From a bacterium (GTDB lineage: Bacteria > Desulfobacterota > GWC2-55-46 > S146-80 > JALXFI01): 15,640 nucleotides of DNA. Made by a program: the position numbers and the translations under genes. The stretch covers positions 1-15,640 of the forward strand of contig JALXFI010000278.1 of assembly GCA_027069035.1 (NCBI GenBank). The letters are read 5' to 3'. The notes under the pieces were generated by a model. It was not told the origin of the DNA and ran no database searches. It was given only the letters and a program-made list of their open reading frames with translations. Below are positions 13,943 through 15,640 of the stretch, in pieces (positions within the stretch are counted from its first letter, which is position 1; each line of letters begins with the position of its first letter).

Positions 13943-15640
13943 ATGAAGGATAAACTGAACAAAGAAGAACATCTTACAAGTGAACTTATAAAGCTTCGCA
14001 TGAAGGTCTCTGAACTTGAGGCCTCGAATGTAAGGCTTATAAAGATCGATGAACTGCTACTTAAGAGGGAAGAGCAGTTAAACTCTCTTATAGAGGCAAG
14101 CCACACGCTTAACAGCCTTTTGGATGTGCCGACCGTTATGCGAAGACTGGTTGCATCGGCAATGAAACTTGTAGATGGTACATCAGGCACTGCCGGTCTT
14201 TTGCTTGATGGTAAGATTGTCTTTAGCGAATATAACGAGAAGGGGCACTTGATGCCGATACATTATTCCTTTGATAAGGGCTGCGGTGTCCCAGGGCAGG
14301 TATTTGATACCATGCTGCCATATGTTACAAACGATGCCGAAAATGACCCCTGCGTAATACCTGAAATTCAAAGCGCTTTAAACTTTCGCAATCTTATAGA
14401 TGTTCCCATTATAAACGGCAAAGGAGAGTTTCTTGGCTGTTTTGAGATACACAATAAGAAAGCGGGGCGTACTTTTGATGAAGACGATATTATAATGCTT
14501 CAGTCTCTTGCAGACAGCGCCGCTCTGGCAATAGACAATGCAAAGCTTTTTGTTGAATGCAGGAAGTCTGAAGATGCCCTGAGGGAGTCGGAAAAATACT
14601 TTAGAAGCCTTGTTGAAACCTCTGCAGAGTGTATATGCAATTTTGACCTTGAAGGCAACATACTCTATATGAGCCCGGCGGGTCTTAAGTGTCATAACCT
14701 TGCAGGTAATGATGTAAGAGGCCTTAATTGGAAGGATATAGTAAAACCTTCCTATCACGCAAGTATTGAAAAGACTCTGGAAAAGGCACGATGCGGTGAG
14801 GTGGTTCAACTCCTGTATGAAAGTGAACTCTCCGACGGGACCAGATGGTTTGACAGTGTCCTTAATCCAATAAAAGATGACTCCGGAAAGACCATAACCC
14901 TTCTCTGCATATCAAGAGATGTTACCGATAGAAAAGAGCTTGAAGAACAGGCCTTCCGCTCTCAGAAGATGGAGGCTATTGGGAGACTGGCGGGAGGAAT
15001 AGCGCATGATTTCAACAATCTTTTGACCACCATTATAGGCAATACGGAGCTTCTTCTGCTTAAACTTAATAAGGACGATCCAAACTACAGCCGTATAGAG
15101 ACTATCAGGGATACCGGCGAACGGGCGGCCAAGCTTACGTCCAAACTGCTTGCCTTCAGCCGCAAACAGGTCTTTGAACCGGTGGCTGTAAACCTTAATG
15201 AAGTTATTAAAGGCATGACCAATCTGCTTAAGCGTCTTACAGGTGAGGATGTAGTCTATTCCATAACCTTAAACCCTGAACTTAAAAAGATAAAAGCCGA
15301 TATAAGTCACCTGGAACAGGTAATCCTTAATCTTGTTGTTAATGCAAGAGAAGCCATGCCGGAAGGCGGCAAAATTTCCATTGTTACGGATAACATCTTC
15401 CTCGATGAAAAGTACTGCGGCCTTCATGAGGGTCTTTCATCCGGAGATTATGTATTGCTGTCGGTATCCGATACGGGTTCCGGTATAAGTGATGATATAA
15501 AAAACAATATCTTTGATCCGTTTTTCACCACCAAGGCAAGCGGCACAGGGCTTGGTCTTTCTACTGTATATGGTATTGTTAAAGAGTGTGGGGGGCATAT
15601 AGATATTTCAAACAAAGAGGAACAGGGCACGACATTTAAT
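13943..15640 (+). CDS. GAF-PAS sensor histidine kinase (3' end beyond window)
   Basis: The frame stays open from the ATG to the last base, giving 566 residues of a partial protein. Domains in order: N-terminal coiled coil (about 5-50), GAF (about 45-203), PAS (about 216-330, ending DVTDRKELEEQA), HisKA with the phosphoacceptor H355 in GGIAHDFNNLL, and HATPase with N-box N467, the DTGSGIS G1 box (D510), DPFFTTK and GTGLGLS (534-540). No membrane segment or signal peptide is present, so it senses inside the cell. The H-box type AHDFNNLL is common in soluble hybrid kinases that continue into receiver domains; that part would lie beyond the window. A GGGAG precedes the ATG with short spacing. The signal is unknown; its place 57 bases after glgA may be chance. 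Confidence 0.93.
   Translation, partial: MKDKLNKEEHLTSELIKLRMKVSELEASNVRLIKIDELLLKREEQLNSLIEASHTLNSLLDVPTVMRRLVASAMKLVDGTSGTAGLLLDGKIVFSEYNEKGHLMPIHYSFDKGCGVPGQVFDTMLPYVTNDAENDPCVIPEIQSALNFRNLIDVPIINGKGEFLGCFEIHNKKAGRTFDEDDIIMLQSLADSAALAIDNAKLFVECRKSEDALRESEKYFRSLVETSAECICNFDLEGNILYMSPAGLKCHNLAGNDVRGLNWKDIVKPSYHASIEKTLEKARCGEVVQLLYESELSDGTRWFDSVLNPIKDDSGKTITLLCISRDVTDRKELEEQAFRSQKMEAIGRLAGGIAHDFNNLLTTIIGNTELLLLKLNKDDPNYSRIETIRDTGERAAKLTSKLLAFSRKQVFEPVAVNLNEVIKGMTNLLKRLTGEDVVYSITLNPELKKIKADISHLEQVILNLVVNAREAMPEGGKISIVTDNIFLDEKYCGLHEGLSSGDYVLLSVSDTGSGISDDIKNNIFDPFFTTKASGTGLGLSTVYGIVKECGGHIDISNKEEQGTTFN

Noticed and set aside
14378..14809. Minus-strand 143-codon open frame
   Set aside because: Antisense to the GAF and PAS domains of the histidine kinase; a shadow frame.

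Overview
The window is AT-leaning DNA (Leu CTT, Ile ATA and Arg AGG codons are common) from a Gram-negative bacterium. Evidence for an outer membrane is a secreted beta-barrel-like protein with an aromatic C-terminus and a large exported PgaB-like protein. The polyferredoxin, the cobalamin-type radical SAM protein and the style of the conserved unknown proteins suggest an uncultivated anaerobic or metabolically versatile lineage near Nitrospirota or Desulfobacterota. That placement is an impression from protein style, not a computed result. No rRNA, tRNA, CRISPR array, integrase or transposase was seen, and all genes look intact except the last, which the window edge cuts.

Layout. Positions 48-3147 (+): an exported TPR protein fused to a PgaB-C-terminal-like glycoside hydrolase domain, followed after 16 bases by a multi-cluster 4Fe-4S protein. 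Positions 3176-4583 (-): a soluble GT2 glycosyltransferase resembling polyprenyl-phosphate-sugar synthases, and upstream of it a GNAT acetyltransferase, with a perfect 9-bp hairpin between them. Positions 4716-5945 (+): a predicted outer-membrane protein. Positions 5951-7726 (-): a multi-spanning TMTC-like membrane protein with C-terminal TPRs. A non-coding stretch of about 375 bases then precedes a B12-type radical SAM protein (8102-9610, +). Positions 9625-11277 (-): an uncharacterised Lys/His-rich protein and a class I glutamine amidotransferase. Positions 11536-15640 (+): an uncharacterised conserved protein, glycogen synthase GlgA, and a GAF-PAS sensor histidine kinase that runs off the end.

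How they may work together. Several genes concern carbohydrate: the PgaB-like hydrolase, the GT2 enzyme, the TMTC-like GT-C candidate and GlgA. The most suggestive link is that a Dpm1-like GT2 enzyme could make the lipid-linked sugar that TMTC-type GT-C enzymes use, so the two may form a protein or envelope glycosylation pair; this is inference. No defence, secretion or mobile system is evident. The least explained items are the unknown genes at 9625-10449 and 11536-12294, the TPR-hydrolase fusion without a deacetylase domain, and a perfect 17-base palindrome upstream of the glutamine amidotransferase.
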